64,000 bases of DNA, taken from assembly GCA_052318935.1 (NCBI GenBank), contig JBQRKO010000013.1, one strand, 5' to 3'. The DNA is from Niallia sp052318935 (GTDB taxonomy: Bacteria > Bacillota > Bacilli > Bacillales > Cytobacillaceae). Below, one piece after another: positions 8,893 to 17,157 of this stretch (its first letter is position 1; each line of letters starts with the position of its first letter). A program made the position numbers and the translations under genes. The notes below the pieces were generated by a model. The model saw only the letters and a list, made by a program, of their open reading frames with translations. It was not told the DNA's origin and made no database searches.

Positions 8893-8931
8893 AAAAATAA
8901 CCGTCCCTAAATTGAGGTGATGGTTATTTTT
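8893..8931 (+). terminator. Terminator of the eut operon
   Basis: AAAAATAACC and GGTTATTTTT form the stem around a 19-nt interior, followed by a T-run. It lies 35 bp after the eat stop codon. Confidence 0.7.
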
Positions 8932-9088
8932 TTATATTTTTATAGTTAAGATTATTTTTCGCTCAAATACGCTGAGGATAGAATTGAACTTCGCTATTTG
9001 AATTCTTCCACTTTTTTCTTGAACTATTTTGAATAAAGGAGTATGACATAAATAGGTAGTAGAAAAAGATGAAAGGAAGTTAGTTTAG

Positions 9089-10048
9089 ATGCCACTAATT
9101 GATATTCCTTTAGAAGAATTAAAAAGATACGAGGGCAGAAATCCTCGACCAGCAGATTTTGATGACTACTGGGATCGAGCTCTTGCAGAAATGAGATTGG
9201 ATGATGCAAATGTTGAACTTATTCCTAGTGAGTTTCAGGTTCCTTTTGCTGATTGTTATGATCTATATTTTACAGGTGTACGAGGAGCGCGGATTCATGT
9301 TAAATATGTGAAACCAAAGGAATTGTCTAAACCTCATCCAGCTGTTATTCAATTTCATGGCTATTCTGGCAACTCTGGCGATTGGTCTGAAAAATTAGTA
9401 TACGCTGCTCTTGGATTTTCGGTATTTGCGATGGATTGTCGAGGACAAGGCGGGAACTCAACTGATTCAGGAGGTGTCAAAGGAAATACTTTTCAAGGCC
9501 ATATTATTAGAGGGTTGGATGACGAACCTGATCATTTATTATTTCGTCATATATTTCTAGATGCTGCACAGCTTGCTTCCATTGTCATGAATTTGCCCGA
9601 AGTTGACCCTGATCGTGTTGCCGCTACAGGATGGTCACAAGGCGGGGCTTTAACGATTGCGTGTGCAGCGCTTGAACCACGAATTAAAAGGTTAGCGCCA
9701 GTCTATCCCTTTTTAAGTGATTATAAGCGGGTATGGGAGATGGATTTGGCAGAAAATGCTTATGAAGAGCTTCGTACTTATTTTCGCAAGTTTGATCCTC
9801 AGCATAAAAGGGAAAAGGAGATATTTACAAAGCTTGGTTATATTGATATCCAACATTTATCTTCAAGAATTCAGGGAGAGGTTTTAATGGGAACGGGATT
9901 GATGGATACGATTTGTCCTCCATCTACGCAGTTTGCTGCCTATAACAAAATAAATTCTCCGAAGCGCCTAGAGATATTTCCCGATTTTGGACACGAAAAT
10001 CTTCCTGGACTTAATGATATCATCCTGCAATTTTTGAAAGAGATTTAA
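9089..10048 (+). CDS. cah: CE7 acetyl xylan esterase / cephalosporin-C deacetylase
   Basis: A 319-residue cytoplasmic alpha/beta hydrolase that removes acetyl groups from small acetylated sugars, xylo-oligosaccharides and cephalosporin C. All CE7 signatures are present: RGQ at 118-120, GWSQGG with nucleophile S183, D273 in LMDTICPP, and HE with H302. The length matches family members (~320). There is no signal peptide, as usual for CE7. AAAGGAAGTTAGTTTAG precedes the ATG. It is a single gene with its own terminator and no xylan-utilisation neighbours. Confidence 0.93.
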   Translation: MPLIDIPLEELKRYEGRNPRPADFDDYWDRALAEMRLDDANVELIPSEFQVPFADCYDLYFTGVRGARIHVKYVKPKELSKPHPAVIQFHGYSGNSGDWSEKLVYAALGFSVFAMDCRGQGGNSTDSGGVKGNTFQGHIIRGLDDEPDHLLFRHIFLDAAQLASIVMNLPEVDPDRVAATGWSQGGALTIACAALEPRIKRLAPVYPFLSDYKRVWEMDLAENAYEELRTYFRKFDPQHKREKEIFTKLGYIDIQHLSSRIQGEVLMGTGLMDTICPPSTQFAAYNKINSPKRLEIFPDFGHENLPGLNDIILQFLKEI

Positions 10049-10082
10049 ATAGAAGTAAACGCATGTATAACACATGTATTTC

Positions 10083-10132
10083 AGACTGTAGACAACCCTC
10101 TTATTAAGGTGAGTTTTCCTACAGTCTTTTTT
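10083..10132 (+). terminator. Terminator after the CE7 esterase
   Basis: AGACTGTAG pairs with CTACAGTCT around a 27-nt interior and is followed by TTTTTT. Confidence 0.7.
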
Positions 10133-10169
10133 GGCTCTTTTAAACTTAGCTGTTAATTTCGACTCCAGG

Positions 10170-10322
10170 CGTACGCTTTCCGTGGGCGGTTCGAGAGCCT
10201 CCTCTGTTGGGTCTCCCTTTGACTCGTTTATACCATAGGAGCTGTATACGACGAGGAGGAGGCTCGACGCTTGCTAAACGGACAAAGTGTATACAGGCTG
10301 CGCGTTTAAAAGCAACAATCTA
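10170..10322. repeat. GC-rich palindromic repeat (family B), rearranged copy
   Basis: A GC-rich island in AT-rich DNA. The left part (CGCTTTCCGTGGGCGG...GAGCCTCCTC) reads in one orientation. The right part (ACGAGGAGGAGGCTCGACGC...AAGCAACAATCTATACG) matches the 3' half of the copies at 15718 and 46228. It looks like two half-copies joined head to head. It fills most of the gap between the esterase and mhqR. Confidence 0.65.
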
Positions 10323-10397
10323 TACGAAAAAAGCATTTTTTTAAAAAAAATTTTCAAAAGGATTGACTTTATATAATCTCTGTAATATTATTATCTC

Positions 10398-10426
10398 ATA
10401 TTCAAGATAATTTAATTCGAGATAAA
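10398..10426 (+). promoter_or_regulatory. MhqR-like operator upstream of mhqR
   Basis: TTATCTCATATTCAAGATAA is an inverted repeat that fits the known MhqR box pattern (ATCTcgaattcgAGAT). A further half-site TTCGAGATAAA follows directly. Both lie 20-45 bp before the mhqR start, so the repressor probably controls its own operon. Confidence 0.6.
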
Positions 10427-10443
10427 TTGCTAGGGGGGCTGAG

Positions 10444-10857
10444 ATGAATGAAGAATTAGCGCTTAAAACTTCTGCGATGCTTTTTAAAGCAGCAAGGTCC
10501 ATTCAGAATAAGATGAAAATCAATTTACAAAAATACGGTTTAACATTAACAGAGTTTTCAGTATTAGAAATACTGTATCAAAAAGGGAAACAAACGGTTC
10601 AGCAAATTTCAAAAGGCGCTTTCCTTGCAAGTAGTTCGATGACCTATGTCATTGATAAGCTGCAGGAAAGAGAGTTATTAGAACGAACTGATTGTCGCAA
10701 GGATCGAAGAACTGTTCATGTGTCTATTACGGTTAAAGGGAAAGCCTTAATGGATCGATGTATTCCTGATCATGGAAAATGTATTCAGGCGCTTTTTCGA
10801 GAAATAAATCTTGAAGAGAAAAAAATAATCATTAGCTTACTTGAAAAAATGGGATAA
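10444..10857 (+). CDS. mhqR: MarR-family repressor MhqR
   Basis: A 137-residue winged-helix regulator. Helix-turn-helix residues about 47-75 (QTVQQISKGAFLASSSMTYVIDKL) are followed by the wing with DCRKDRRTVHVSI. It begins a cluster with the DoxX and dioxygenase genes, the same gene families that MhqR represses in Bacillus subtilis (mhqO, mhqP). MhqR releases DNA in the presence of quinone-type electrophiles. A strong ribosome site (AGGGGGGCTGAG) precedes the ATG. The assignment as MhqR rather than another MarR protein rests on this context and the operator. Confidence 0.8.
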   Translation: MNEELALKTSAMLFKAARSIQNKMKINLQKYGLTLTEFSVLEILYQKGKQTVQQISKGAFLASSSMTYVIDKLQERELLERTDCRKDRRTVHVSITVKGKALMDRCIPDHGKCIQALFREINLEEKKIIISLLEKMG

Positions 10858-10885
10858 AAAACATATTATTTAGGAGGAAAAAAAG

Positions 10886-11284
10886 ATGATGGATTTAGGA
10901 TTATTAGTTATTCGATTGGTGATTGGATTATTATTTATTGGTCATGGTGCTCAAAAGCTGTTTGGATGGTTTGGCGGCTATGGTTTAAAAGGAACAGGCG
11001 GATGGTTTGAATCCATTGGGATGAAACCTGGTTACACAGTAGCATTATTCGCTGGATTATCAGAGTTAATTGGTGGAATTTTATTTGCAGCAGGGTTGCT
11101 GACACCTATTGGAGGAATTCTTATAGCAGCAACAATGGTAATGGCAATTGCAAAGGTTCACGGTGCAAATGGGCTTTGGGCAACTCAAAATGGATATGAG
11201 TATAACTTAACATTAATAGCAGCAGCGATTGGGATTGCGCTTATCGGTCCAGGTCAATATGCAATAGATGCTTTTTTATTCTAA
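10886..11284 (+). CDS. mhqP: DoxX-family membrane protein MhqP
   Basis: A 132-residue integral membrane protein with about four hydrophobic segments. The DoxX family pattern is LLFIGHGAQKLFGWFGGYG near the N terminus and GGILIAATMVMAI later. MhqP belongs to the quinone/catechol stress set; its biochemical role is not settled (DoxX proteins are linked to oxidative stress). AGGAGG stands before the start at 10886. It is 28 bp after mhqR and probably co-transcribed. Confidence 0.82.
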   Translation: MMDLGLLVIRLVIGLLFIGHGAQKLFGWFGGYGLKGTGGWFESIGMKPGYTVALFAGLSELIGGILFAAGLLTPIGGILIAATMVMAIAKVHGANGLWATQNGYEYNLTLIAAAIGIALIGPGQYAIDAFLF

Positions 11285-11286
11285 AA

Positions 11287-11304
11287 TATCTCGAAATGAA
11301 GATA
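11287..11304 (+). promoter_or_regulatory. Second MhqR-like operator, before mhqO
   Basis: TATCTCGAAATGAAGATA closely follows the MhqR box pattern and lies between mhqP and mhqO. It suggests that mhqO has its own MhqR-controlled promoter or that the operon is regulated internally. Confidence 0.55.
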
Positions 11305-11324
11305 CTTTAATTTGAAATAAAAAA

Positions 11325-11337
11325 GGGGTCAGACCCC
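11325..11337. repeat. Solo 13-bp palindrome GGGGTCAGACCCC
   Basis: This palindrome equals the outer tips of the composite repeat A elsewhere in the window, and it also stands alone at 20776-20788. Here it lies between the MhqR-like box and the mhqO ribosome site. Confidence 0.5.
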
Positions 11338-11360
11338 TCAAAAAGAAAGGATGAAACAAA

Positions 11361-12299
11361 ATGTCAAAACAATCAATGGGTATTCACCATATTACAGCTA
11401 TTGTCGGCCACCCTCAGGAAAATGTCGATTTTTATGCAGGAGTGTTAGGGTTGCGTTTAGTAAAGCAAACCGTGAATTTTGATGATCCGAAAACATATCA
11501 CCTTTATTTTGGAAATGATGGAGGAAAGCCAGGAACGATTATTACGTTTTTCCCATGGCCAGGCGCGCATCGCGGAAAAATTGGAGATGGGCAAGTAGGA
11601 GTGACATCTTATGTCGTTCCAAAAGGCGCCTTAGCATTTTGGGAAAAAAGACTCGATCAGTTTCATATTTCATATAGCAAAATGCAGCGGTTTGGAGAGG
11701 AATATTTAGAGTTTGATGATCCACACGGATTGCATTTGGAATTAGTGGAAAGAGAAGAAGGGGAAAACAATACTTGGAGCTTTGGAGGGGTGACACCTGA
11801 CGTAGCGATTAAAGGATTCGGAGGAGCGGTGCTTTTGTCAGCAAAACCAGAACAAACAGCTGAACTGCTAGAAAGCGTCATGGGTCTTACAAAAGTTGGT
11901 GAAGAAGGAGATTTTGTTCGCTTCAGAGCCTCTGGTGATATTGGGAATATCATTGACTTGAAATTAACTTCCATTGGCCATGGAAATATGGGGGCCGGTA
12001 CGGTTCATCATATTGCATGGCGTGCAAAAGATGATCAGGATCAATTAGACTGGAAGAAACACGTAGAAAAAAACGGGTATGACGTTACACCTGTTAAAGA
12101 TCGAAATTATTTCAATGCCATATACTTTAGAGAGCATGGCGAGATTTTATTTGAAATCGCTACAGATCCTCCAGGATTTGCCCATGATGAATCAGAAGAA
12201 ACAATGGGGACGGCATTAATGCTGCCATCGCAATATGAACCTTATAGAGAAAGAATTGAACATGCTTTGATTCCAATTGAAGTGAAGGGGTCAAAGTAA
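11361..12299 (+). CDS. mhqO: Ring-cleaving dioxygenase / glyoxalase-family protein MhqO
   Basis: A 312-residue protein with two tandem vicinal-oxygen-chelate modules. The first starts MGIHHITAIVGHPQENVDFY. The second contains VHHIAWRAKDD and ends with HGEILFEIATDPPGF. The His/His/Glu metal set of extradiol dioxygenases can be placed at H9 or H10, the HHIAW histidine, and E in ILFEIATD. In Bacillus, MhqO breaks down or detoxifies methylhydroquinone- and catechol-type compounds. A ribosome site AAAGGATGAAACAAA precedes it. It is followed by its own terminator. Confidence 0.88.
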   Translation: MSKQSMGIHHITAIVGHPQENVDFYAGVLGLRLVKQTVNFDDPKTYHLYFGNDGGKPGTIITFFPWPGAHRGKIGDGQVGVTSYVVPKGALAFWEKRLDQFHISYSKMQRFGEEYLEFDDPHGLHLELVEREEGENNTWSFGGVTPDVAIKGFGGAVLLSAKPEQTAELLESVMGLTKVGEEGDFVRFRASGDIGNIIDLKLTSIGHGNMGAGTVHHIAWRAKDDQDQLDWKKHVEKNGYDVTPVKDRNYFNAIYFREHGEILFEIATDPPGFAHDESEETMGTALMLPSQYEPYRERIEHALIPIEVKGSK

Positions 12300-12305
12300 T
12301 AGGAA

Positions 12306-12335
12306 AGGGGTCAGGGCTCGTACGCCTGACCCTTG
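12306..12335 (+). terminator. Terminator after mhqO
   Basis: GGGTCAGG and CCTGACCC enclose GCTCGTACG, followed by TT and T-rich sequence. The stem is again a GGGTCAG-type sequence and may derive from the repeat tips. Confidence 0.6.
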
Positions 12336-12503
12336 TTGCTTTAATGTAAAAGTGAATAATTAAAGTAGCCTTTGGCGGTTGTTTCTGCAAGGCTATTCGT
12401 ATGTGTTTGGATTGTTATAGTGTAGGATATATGTGAACCTTCAGCCGAAGAGGTTACTTGGTGCCTTAGGTTTGCTACCTGAGGTTCTTGAAAGGAGGAC
12501 AAT

Positions 12504-12797
12504 TTATTGCTTTTCATTTAAGTAGTCTAATACACTTTGATGTTGTTTTTGAATAGTAGAAACTTGTTTGATTTCGCTGCTTAATTCTGTTTTTGTTTCA
12601 TCAAGTTTTTTCATCATGCTTCCGTAATAGAATCCAACTTCTTTTCGCATTTCATTCTGATCTGCAATTAGAGCTTTTTGACCTTCCTCCAATGATCCCA
12701 TTCTATTGTCTAATGAATCAAATCTATTTTCTAATGAACCAAATCTATTTTCCAACGAATTTAATTGGTTTACAATTTGCTTTAAAAATTCTTCCAC
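12504..12797 (-). CDS. Coiled-coil protein of unknown function
   Basis: A protein of about 97 residues. From residue ~12 it carries four imperfect heptads, NSLENRF-GSLENRF-DSLDNRM-GSLEEGQ, so it forms a parallel or trimeric coiled coil. The rest is charged helix ending QSVLDYLNEKQ. The start is taken as GTG at 12797, with TAGGTG six bases upstream; an earlier in-frame GTG (12806) lies within that site. There is no membrane segment. The repeated heptads at DNA level (21-bp units) suggest the length could vary between strains. I do not recognise a function. Confidence 0.6.
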   Translation of the reverse strand: MEEFLKQIVNQLNSLENRFGSLENRFDSLDNRMGSLEEGQKALIADQNEMRKEVGFYYGSMMKKLDETKTELSSEIKQVSTIQKQHQSVLDYLNEKQ

Positions 12798-12967
12798 GAT
12801 ATACACCTACTTTTTTAAGAGTTTATTATAGCCTCCGAGTTTATTTATGTCTAAGTTGTCATTGAGACAACTACTAGACTAGTGAAATTATTGCCATACT
12901 TAACGCAAATCAATCTAAGTGCTGCTATGGTAAAAAGTTTACTTTTATACCACAGTAGCACCTTGGT

Positions 12968-13441
12968 TTATTTGTTTGACATTTTCTTATAAATGTCTTT
13001 TTGAGTAATCTCCATAAATAAATGTTGGTTTTCAATGAAGTTAAAGTTGTATTGCTTATATAAGCCATGGGCATCTTTAGTAGCTAATAAGATTCTTCGT
13101 ACTTGTTGAATCTCTGGATAGTTTACCATGGTATGTACTAGCCATTTCCCTAAACCAAAACCTCTAAATTCTGGCAATATAAATACATCCGCTAAATAGG
13201 CGAAAGTGGATAAATCTGTAATAATTCTTCCGAATCCTACTTGCCTTATTAACTGCTTTGAAGGAACTTCCTCTTCGAATACACCAAAAGCAATGGAATT
13301 TTCAATCGATTTATTTACTAGATGTCTAGGTATTCCTTTTGACCAATAAGCCTCATTATGTAAGTAATTAAAAATCATTTCTTTGTCCAAAGAATTTTTA
13401 TTAGTCTCTATTTTAAATCCTTCTCTACTGTATTGACTCAT
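12968..13441 (-). CDS. GNAT-family N-acetyltransferase (paralogue 1)
   Basis: 157 residues with the GNAT fold. VGFGRIITDLSTFAYLADVFILPEFRGFGLGKWLVH (about 68-103) contains the beta4 strand and the acetyl-CoA pyrophosphate loop (R-G-x-G-L-G-K, variant of Q/RxxGxG/A). The C-terminal end has HGLYKQYNF. The substrate is unknown. A second gene at 26784-27257 encodes a protein identical at roughly 87 % of positions, and promoter-proximal DNA is also shared, so this is a recent duplication. A third, decayed piece lies at 46392-46455. CTTGAGGAGGAG provides the ribosome site. Confidence 0.85.
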   Translation of the reverse strand: MSQYSREGFKIETNKNSLDKEMIFNYLHNEAYWSKGIPRHLVNKSIENSIAFGVFEEEVPSKQLIRQVGFGRIITDLSTFAYLADVFILPEFRGFGLGKWLVHTMVNYPEIQQVRRILLATKDAHGLYKQYNFNFIENQHLFMEITQKDIYKKMSNK

Positions 13442-13773
13442 AAATTCTCCTCCTCAAGTAAAGTGTCATCCCCCTCATATAAATACAATCCTACCATACT
13501 TATATTGAAATAAGCTCGTCCGTCCCTTTATAGCGGGACGATTCTCACCATATCTAGTTTTTCAGCCGTGCGGCAAATCCGTTGACATACCTTTTCTTTT
13601 TCTTAAAGAATGGCTTCATCCTTCGTTCTGCCGAATCTACCTGTACTTCAAACCTCATAGTCTGTCAGTCATGACGTATGCAGGAGTATTGACGGGATGG
13701 TTTCAGGAAACATGGTTCCGTCATTCCCATCCTCCGTTGCTTCTCCATTAGTAATAAATTTAAAAACATAACA
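13442..13773. other. Gap without recognised gene
   Basis: The right part serves as upstream region of the GNAT gene. A small hairpin CGTCCC-TTTATAGC-GGGACG lies near 13520-13541. The remaining 200 bp are somewhat richer in GC than the neighbours, but I find no ORF, RNA signature or repeat. Confidence 0.4.
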
Positions 13774-14472
13774 TTAATTCGCTTCTAGTTTTTCAAGTTT
13801 TTGCTTATGAAAGCCCTTCACAATTAACCAGATTGCCAAACTCATCTCATAAATGCCCACGGGTAGAGCAAGGAGTCCTTTTACTGCAGAGAAAGGCTCT
13901 ACAATGCCAAACATTTCTAGTAAGCCAGCTATGAATACTAAAACAGCTGTAATCATACCAAATAGCGCTAACTGTTTGGGCACTAAACCTGTTCTAAAGA
14001 GTAAATAACTATACATGATTGTATTTATGCCCAACATGAAATTCGGACCTAACATAAAAGTCCAACGATGAAAACCTTGCAACACTAAACCTAGAGTGAG
14101 AAGATTTTCTTCACTCGCTAAACCCTCTGCTGCATAATATATACTTAAATGCAATAATCCTAGTATACTTACCACACCTATTGCAATAAAAACAGCTTCC
14201 ATAAATCGAAAACAAAGGTACCCTAATGCAATATGTTCATTCCAACGTCGAATATAAGGAAACAGCATAACCGCTGTCCCAATTGCCGTCACTACGAGCA
14301 AAAGATCATTTATTACACCGACCAAAACCTTCGTTTTAAATCCATTCGCCACAGTCTTATACCATTGCTCTGACAATACGGGTTCATAAAAGACAACAGC
14401 TATGATTGAAGCAACCGCAGCTACTATATAAAAAATACCTATTATAATTCCATTTCTTCTGTCTTGTGTCAT
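13774..14472 (-). CDS. DUF4386 family membrane protein
   Basis: A 232-residue protein with about six membrane segments. The beginning RRNGIIIGIFYIVAAVASIIAVVFYEPVLS and the middle FRFMEAVFIAIGVVSIL ... GFHRWTFMLGPNFMLGINTIMYSYLL follow the DUF4386 pattern. The function of the family is unknown. It is divergent from an AraC-type regulator gene 92 bp away, which probably controls it. AGGAGG precedes the start. Confidence 0.8.
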   Translation of the reverse strand: MTQDRRNGIIIGIFYIVAAVASIIAVVFYEPVLSEQWYKTVANGFKTKVLVGVINDLLLVVTAIGTAVMLFPYIRRWNEHIALGYLCFRFMEAVFIAIGVVSILGLLHLSIYYAAEGLASEENLLTLGLVLQGFHRWTFMLGPNFMLGINTIMYSYLLFRTGLVPKQLALFGMITAVLVFIAGLLEMFGIVEPFSAVKGLLALPVGIYEMSLAIWLIVKGFHKQKLEKLEAN

Positions 14473-14564
14473 TATTTTACCTCCTAGAAATAATTACTTA
14501 CCAAAGTTCATATGTTAAACTAGTTATAAAATATTTTGAAAAACACTTGATATAGGGTGATATC

Positions 14565-15434
14565 ATGGAACACTATGAAGTAATAGAAGATGCTTTAATA
14601 TATATTGAGAAAAATATACAACAGCCTTTATCACTGGAGTCTGTTGCCAATACCTTCAACATGTCCAAATACTATTTTCATAGACTTTTTTCTGCCATGA
14701 TGGGTTGTTCATTAAACAATTACATACTATCCAGAAGATTGAATACATCACTAACATTTATTCAGAACGATAACTTATCTCTAACAGAGATTGCTTATCA
14801 GCTCAACTTTGGAACTCCATCATCATTCACCCGCGCTTTCAAACGCCAATACGGTATAGCTCCAAGCACGTTAAGGGCAAAAGGTCAGACCATATCTCAG
14901 GTGCCTATACCAGCAGTCGTGAATAGATCCATTAAAAACATCAATGGTGATGTTGTTACCGACTTCACCTTGACGGAATTCGAAACAATTACAATATGTG
15001 GCGTAGCCTTTGAAGTTGATCTAGCTACTGACGATTACAAAACGAAGATTCGTTCTTATTCAAACATGCTCTTGAATGACATTGATGCAACAATAAATGG
15101 TTCATGTTATGTCATCTATTCAAACTGTCAACCAAATTCAACCCGTTTTAAGGTTTTGTTCGGGATTCCGCATGATATACAAATAGATAAACCCCATTAT
15201 TTTACCGTTGATGTCCCGAAACTCTTTTGTGCCAAATTCAAATATTTTGGTGATCTTCTTGAGATAGGAGATGTTTTCATTACCGATTTTGCAAGGTTTT
15301 TAAAAATTTCAAAGCATGAAACGGAGAATTCACATATCGAACTTATACAAGTTTTTGATAACCTTCATAATCTTAATTCAGCCTATCACATCTATGTACC
15401 TATCAAAAAACTGCCTATTGATTCAGAATTTTAA
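14565..15434 (+). CDS. AraC-family regulator with effector-binding domain
   Basis: 289 residues. The N-terminal AraC DNA-binding domain (about 8-105) has two HTH motifs, LESVANTFNMSKYYFHRLFS and LTEIAYQLNFGTPSSFTRAF. It is followed by a GyrI-like/AraC_E_bind effector domain (about 130-289) of the type that binds small hydrophobic compounds. The architecture resembles Rob/MtaN-like drug-responsive activators. Divergent from the DUF4386 gene, it is probably its regulator. Confidence 0.85.
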   Translation: MEHYEVIEDALIYIEKNIQQPLSLESVANTFNMSKYYFHRLFSAMMGCSLNNYILSRRLNTSLTFIQNDNLSLTEIAYQLNFGTPSSFTRAFKRQYGIAPSTLRAKGQTISQVPIPAVVNRSIKNINGDVVTDFTLTEFETITICGVAFEVDLATDDYKTKIRSYSNMLLNDIDATINGSCYVIYSNCQPNSTRFKVLFGIPHDIQIDKPHYFTVDVPKLFCAKFKYFGDLLEIGDVFITDFARFLKISKHETENSHIELIQVFDNLHNLNSAYHIYVPIKKLPIDSEF

Positions 15435-15717
15435 TTTCGCTTTACTCCTTCATTCTATTTCTTTTATTTATTTTGATATTAATAAATTAACAAAATATTG
15501 TTCGATAGACTTTCCAAATCTTGCTGTAATAAGTTAGAATCAGAATAATTTTCTGTAACGAAAAAAGGCACCTCTTTTGAGATGCCTATAAGTCGACTAT
15601 TATAGCTATTTTCTTGTTCAGCAAAATAAAGTGTCCATCCTACCAATCTCCTCTTCACCAATTATAATGTCACTAAATATTCACATAAGAAAATAGAAAC
15701 ATAAATAGTAATTAGTA
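15435..15717. other. Gap holding a minus-strand terminator only
   Basis: Around 15560-15585 GGCACCTC-TTTT-GAGATGCC forms a hairpin that reads GGCATCTCAAAAGAGGTGCC then T6 on the minus strand. No minus-strand gene that would need it is present, and a 60-codon ORF across it is unlikely to be real. This may be the leftover 3' end of a lost gene. Confidence 0.4.
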
Positions 15718-15848
15718 CTCAGCAGACTGAATACACGTAGACTCCTGTGGGAATGCGAGAAAGACTGAGCGTATGCGACGAGGAGGCTCGACGCTCGCTA
15801 AACGGACGAAGTGTATTCAGGCTGCGCGTCTAAAAGCAACAATCTATA
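15718..15848 (-). repeat. GC-rich palindromic repeat (family B)
   Basis: Begins CTCAGCAGACTGAATACACG, contains GCGACGAGGAGGCTCGACGC and ends AAGCAACAATCTATA. It shares both ends with the copy at 46228 but lacks an internal segment (GAGACCCCACAGG). The terminal GAATACAC/GTGTATTC parts are inverted repeats. Confidence 0.7.
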
Positions 15849-15884
15849 ATATAAAGAATGGAGTATCATGTTTAAAATATATTT

Positions 15885-15905
15885 ACAAACCGCTGGTCGG
15901 TTTGT
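15885..15905 (+). promoter_or_regulatory. Palindromic operator before TetR gene
   Basis: ACAAACCG-CTGGT-CGGTTTGT is a perfect 8-bp inverted repeat 46 bp before the TetR start. The AAACCG...CGGTTT core is typical of TetR-family autoregulatory sites. Confidence 0.65.
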
Positions 15906-15950
15906 ATAATGCAATTAAGCTTATGATCATTTATAAAGAAAGGAGTAAAA

Positions 15951-16550
15951 ATGAAGAGGGAACAAAAACGACAGCAGACAAAAAAATTATTGTTGGATAC
16001 GACTGAAGCGCTCATTCGGGAGAAGGGATGCAGTCAAACAACATTAAATGACATTATGGAGCGCTCAGGGCTTTCCAAAGGAGCGATCTTTCATTATGTC
16101 AAAGGGAAAGACGAATTATTTGCCCTCGTTCTTGAAGCTAGTCTTAAGGAGACAAATAGCCGTTTTTTTGATGCGATTCTGGAAAAAGGAAGGCAGTTTG
16201 AAGCTCCAATGCAGGTGATTGCCAATCAATTGTCGACCCTAGCTGATCCTAATAATGTTACGAATCGAATCTTCGTTTATCTGCTTGGAAAGAGTGATCA
16301 ACCAGCAGTAAGTGAAGTGATTCAGCAATTTTACGAGCAAGCGGTGCAAACGTCTAAGCAATGGATCGTGATTGGACAAGAAAATGACGTTATTTCCCAT
16401 AATATAAATGCCGAGAAAACAGCGGAGTTATTTGTATTGTTATCGTATGGATACCGTATGCGGACATCATTCCAATCGGATCTTACTACATTTGGAATTT
16501 CTGATTTTGCCGGTTTTATCGTCGATATGCTAAAGCCAAAAAATAAATAG
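15951..16550 (+). CDS. TetR/AcrR-family transcriptional repressor
   Basis: 199 residues. The N-terminal HTH has the standard TetR pattern (TLNDIMERSGLSKGAIFHYVKGKDELF, about 29-55), followed by an all-helical ligand domain. It lies directly upstream of a DoxX-like gene and downstream of a palindromic operator, so it likely represses itself and that gene. AAAGGAGTAAAA precedes the ATG. The ligand is unknown. Confidence 0.87.
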   Translation: MKREQKRQQTKKLLLDTTEALIREKGCSQTTLNDIMERSGLSKGAIFHYVKGKDELFALVLEASLKETNSRFFDAILEKGRQFEAPMQVIANQLSTLADPNNVTNRIFVYLLGKSDQPAVSEVIQQFYEQAVQTSKQWIVIGQENDVISHNINAEKTAELFVLLSYGYRMRTSFQSDLTTFGISDFAGFIVDMLKPKNK

Positions 16551-16640
16551 AAAGGCAGGCGAAATAGCAGCTACCTTGCTGCCGATCGTTGTCTTATACT
16601 TAATGATTTATACACCTTATTAGTAAAGGAGAGAGGATGA

Positions 16641-17084
16641 ATGGCTCCATTTTTCGTGCTTGTTGGCTCGTTCTTATTGTTTCGTGTATTGGGAATCGTC
16701 GGATTGTCTTATTTTGATCATTGGGTCATAGCCTTAAAATTTGCGGTCGCATGTATGTTTCTTTTAACAGCATCTGCCCATTGGGGGAAAAGGCGTCCTG
16801 ATTTAATCAAGATGGTTCCACCGTTGCTTCCGAAACCTGATTTATTGGTTACACTGACCGGTTGTATTGAATTGATTGGGGCAATTGGTATTATTCTTCC
16901 TGCTGCATCAAAGTTTGCTTCTATCAGTCTTTCGCTTTTGCTTTTGGCGATGTTTCCAGCGAATATACGTGCCGCAAAAGAAGGGCTTGCGATTGCAGGA
17001 AAGCCCGCAACACCGATCGTGCTTCGGACCATCCTGCAAATCATTTTCTTAGCCGCTGTATTACTTGCAGGATTTGCGGATTAA
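16641..17084 (+). CDS. DoxX-like membrane protein
   Basis: A 147-residue protein with four membrane helices. FAVACMFLLTASAHWGKRRPDLIKMVPPLLPKPDLLV and TGCIELIGAIGIILPAASKFA fit the DoxX/MauE-like group. It is 90 bp after the TetR gene and probably in its regulon. AAAGGAGAGAGGATGA is the ribosome site; a nearby out-of-frame ATG (16637) is ignored. The role is unknown, possibly redox or solvent stress. Confidence 0.75.
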   Translation: MAPFFVLVGSFLLFRVLGIVGLSYFDHWVIALKFAVACMFLLTASAHWGKRRPDLIKMVPPLLPKPDLLVTLTGCIELIGAIGIILPAASKFASISLSLLLLAMFPANIRAAKEGLAIAGKPATPIVLRTILQIIFLAAVLLAGFAD

Positions 17085-17157
17085 TGAGGTCAGAATCACT
17101 AGTGTTCGAAAAAGAAAAAATGAATAAGAAAAGTATAGGTCAAGAAATGGTTTTTCA

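Noticed and set aside
12593..12865. 90-codon plus-strand ORF
   Set aside because: Antisense shadow of the coiled-coil gene; its repeated YFLMNQI pattern merely mirrors the heptad repeat.
15479..15661. 60-codon minus-strand ORF
   Set aside because: An intrinsic terminator lies within it and there is no family resemblance; at best a remnant.
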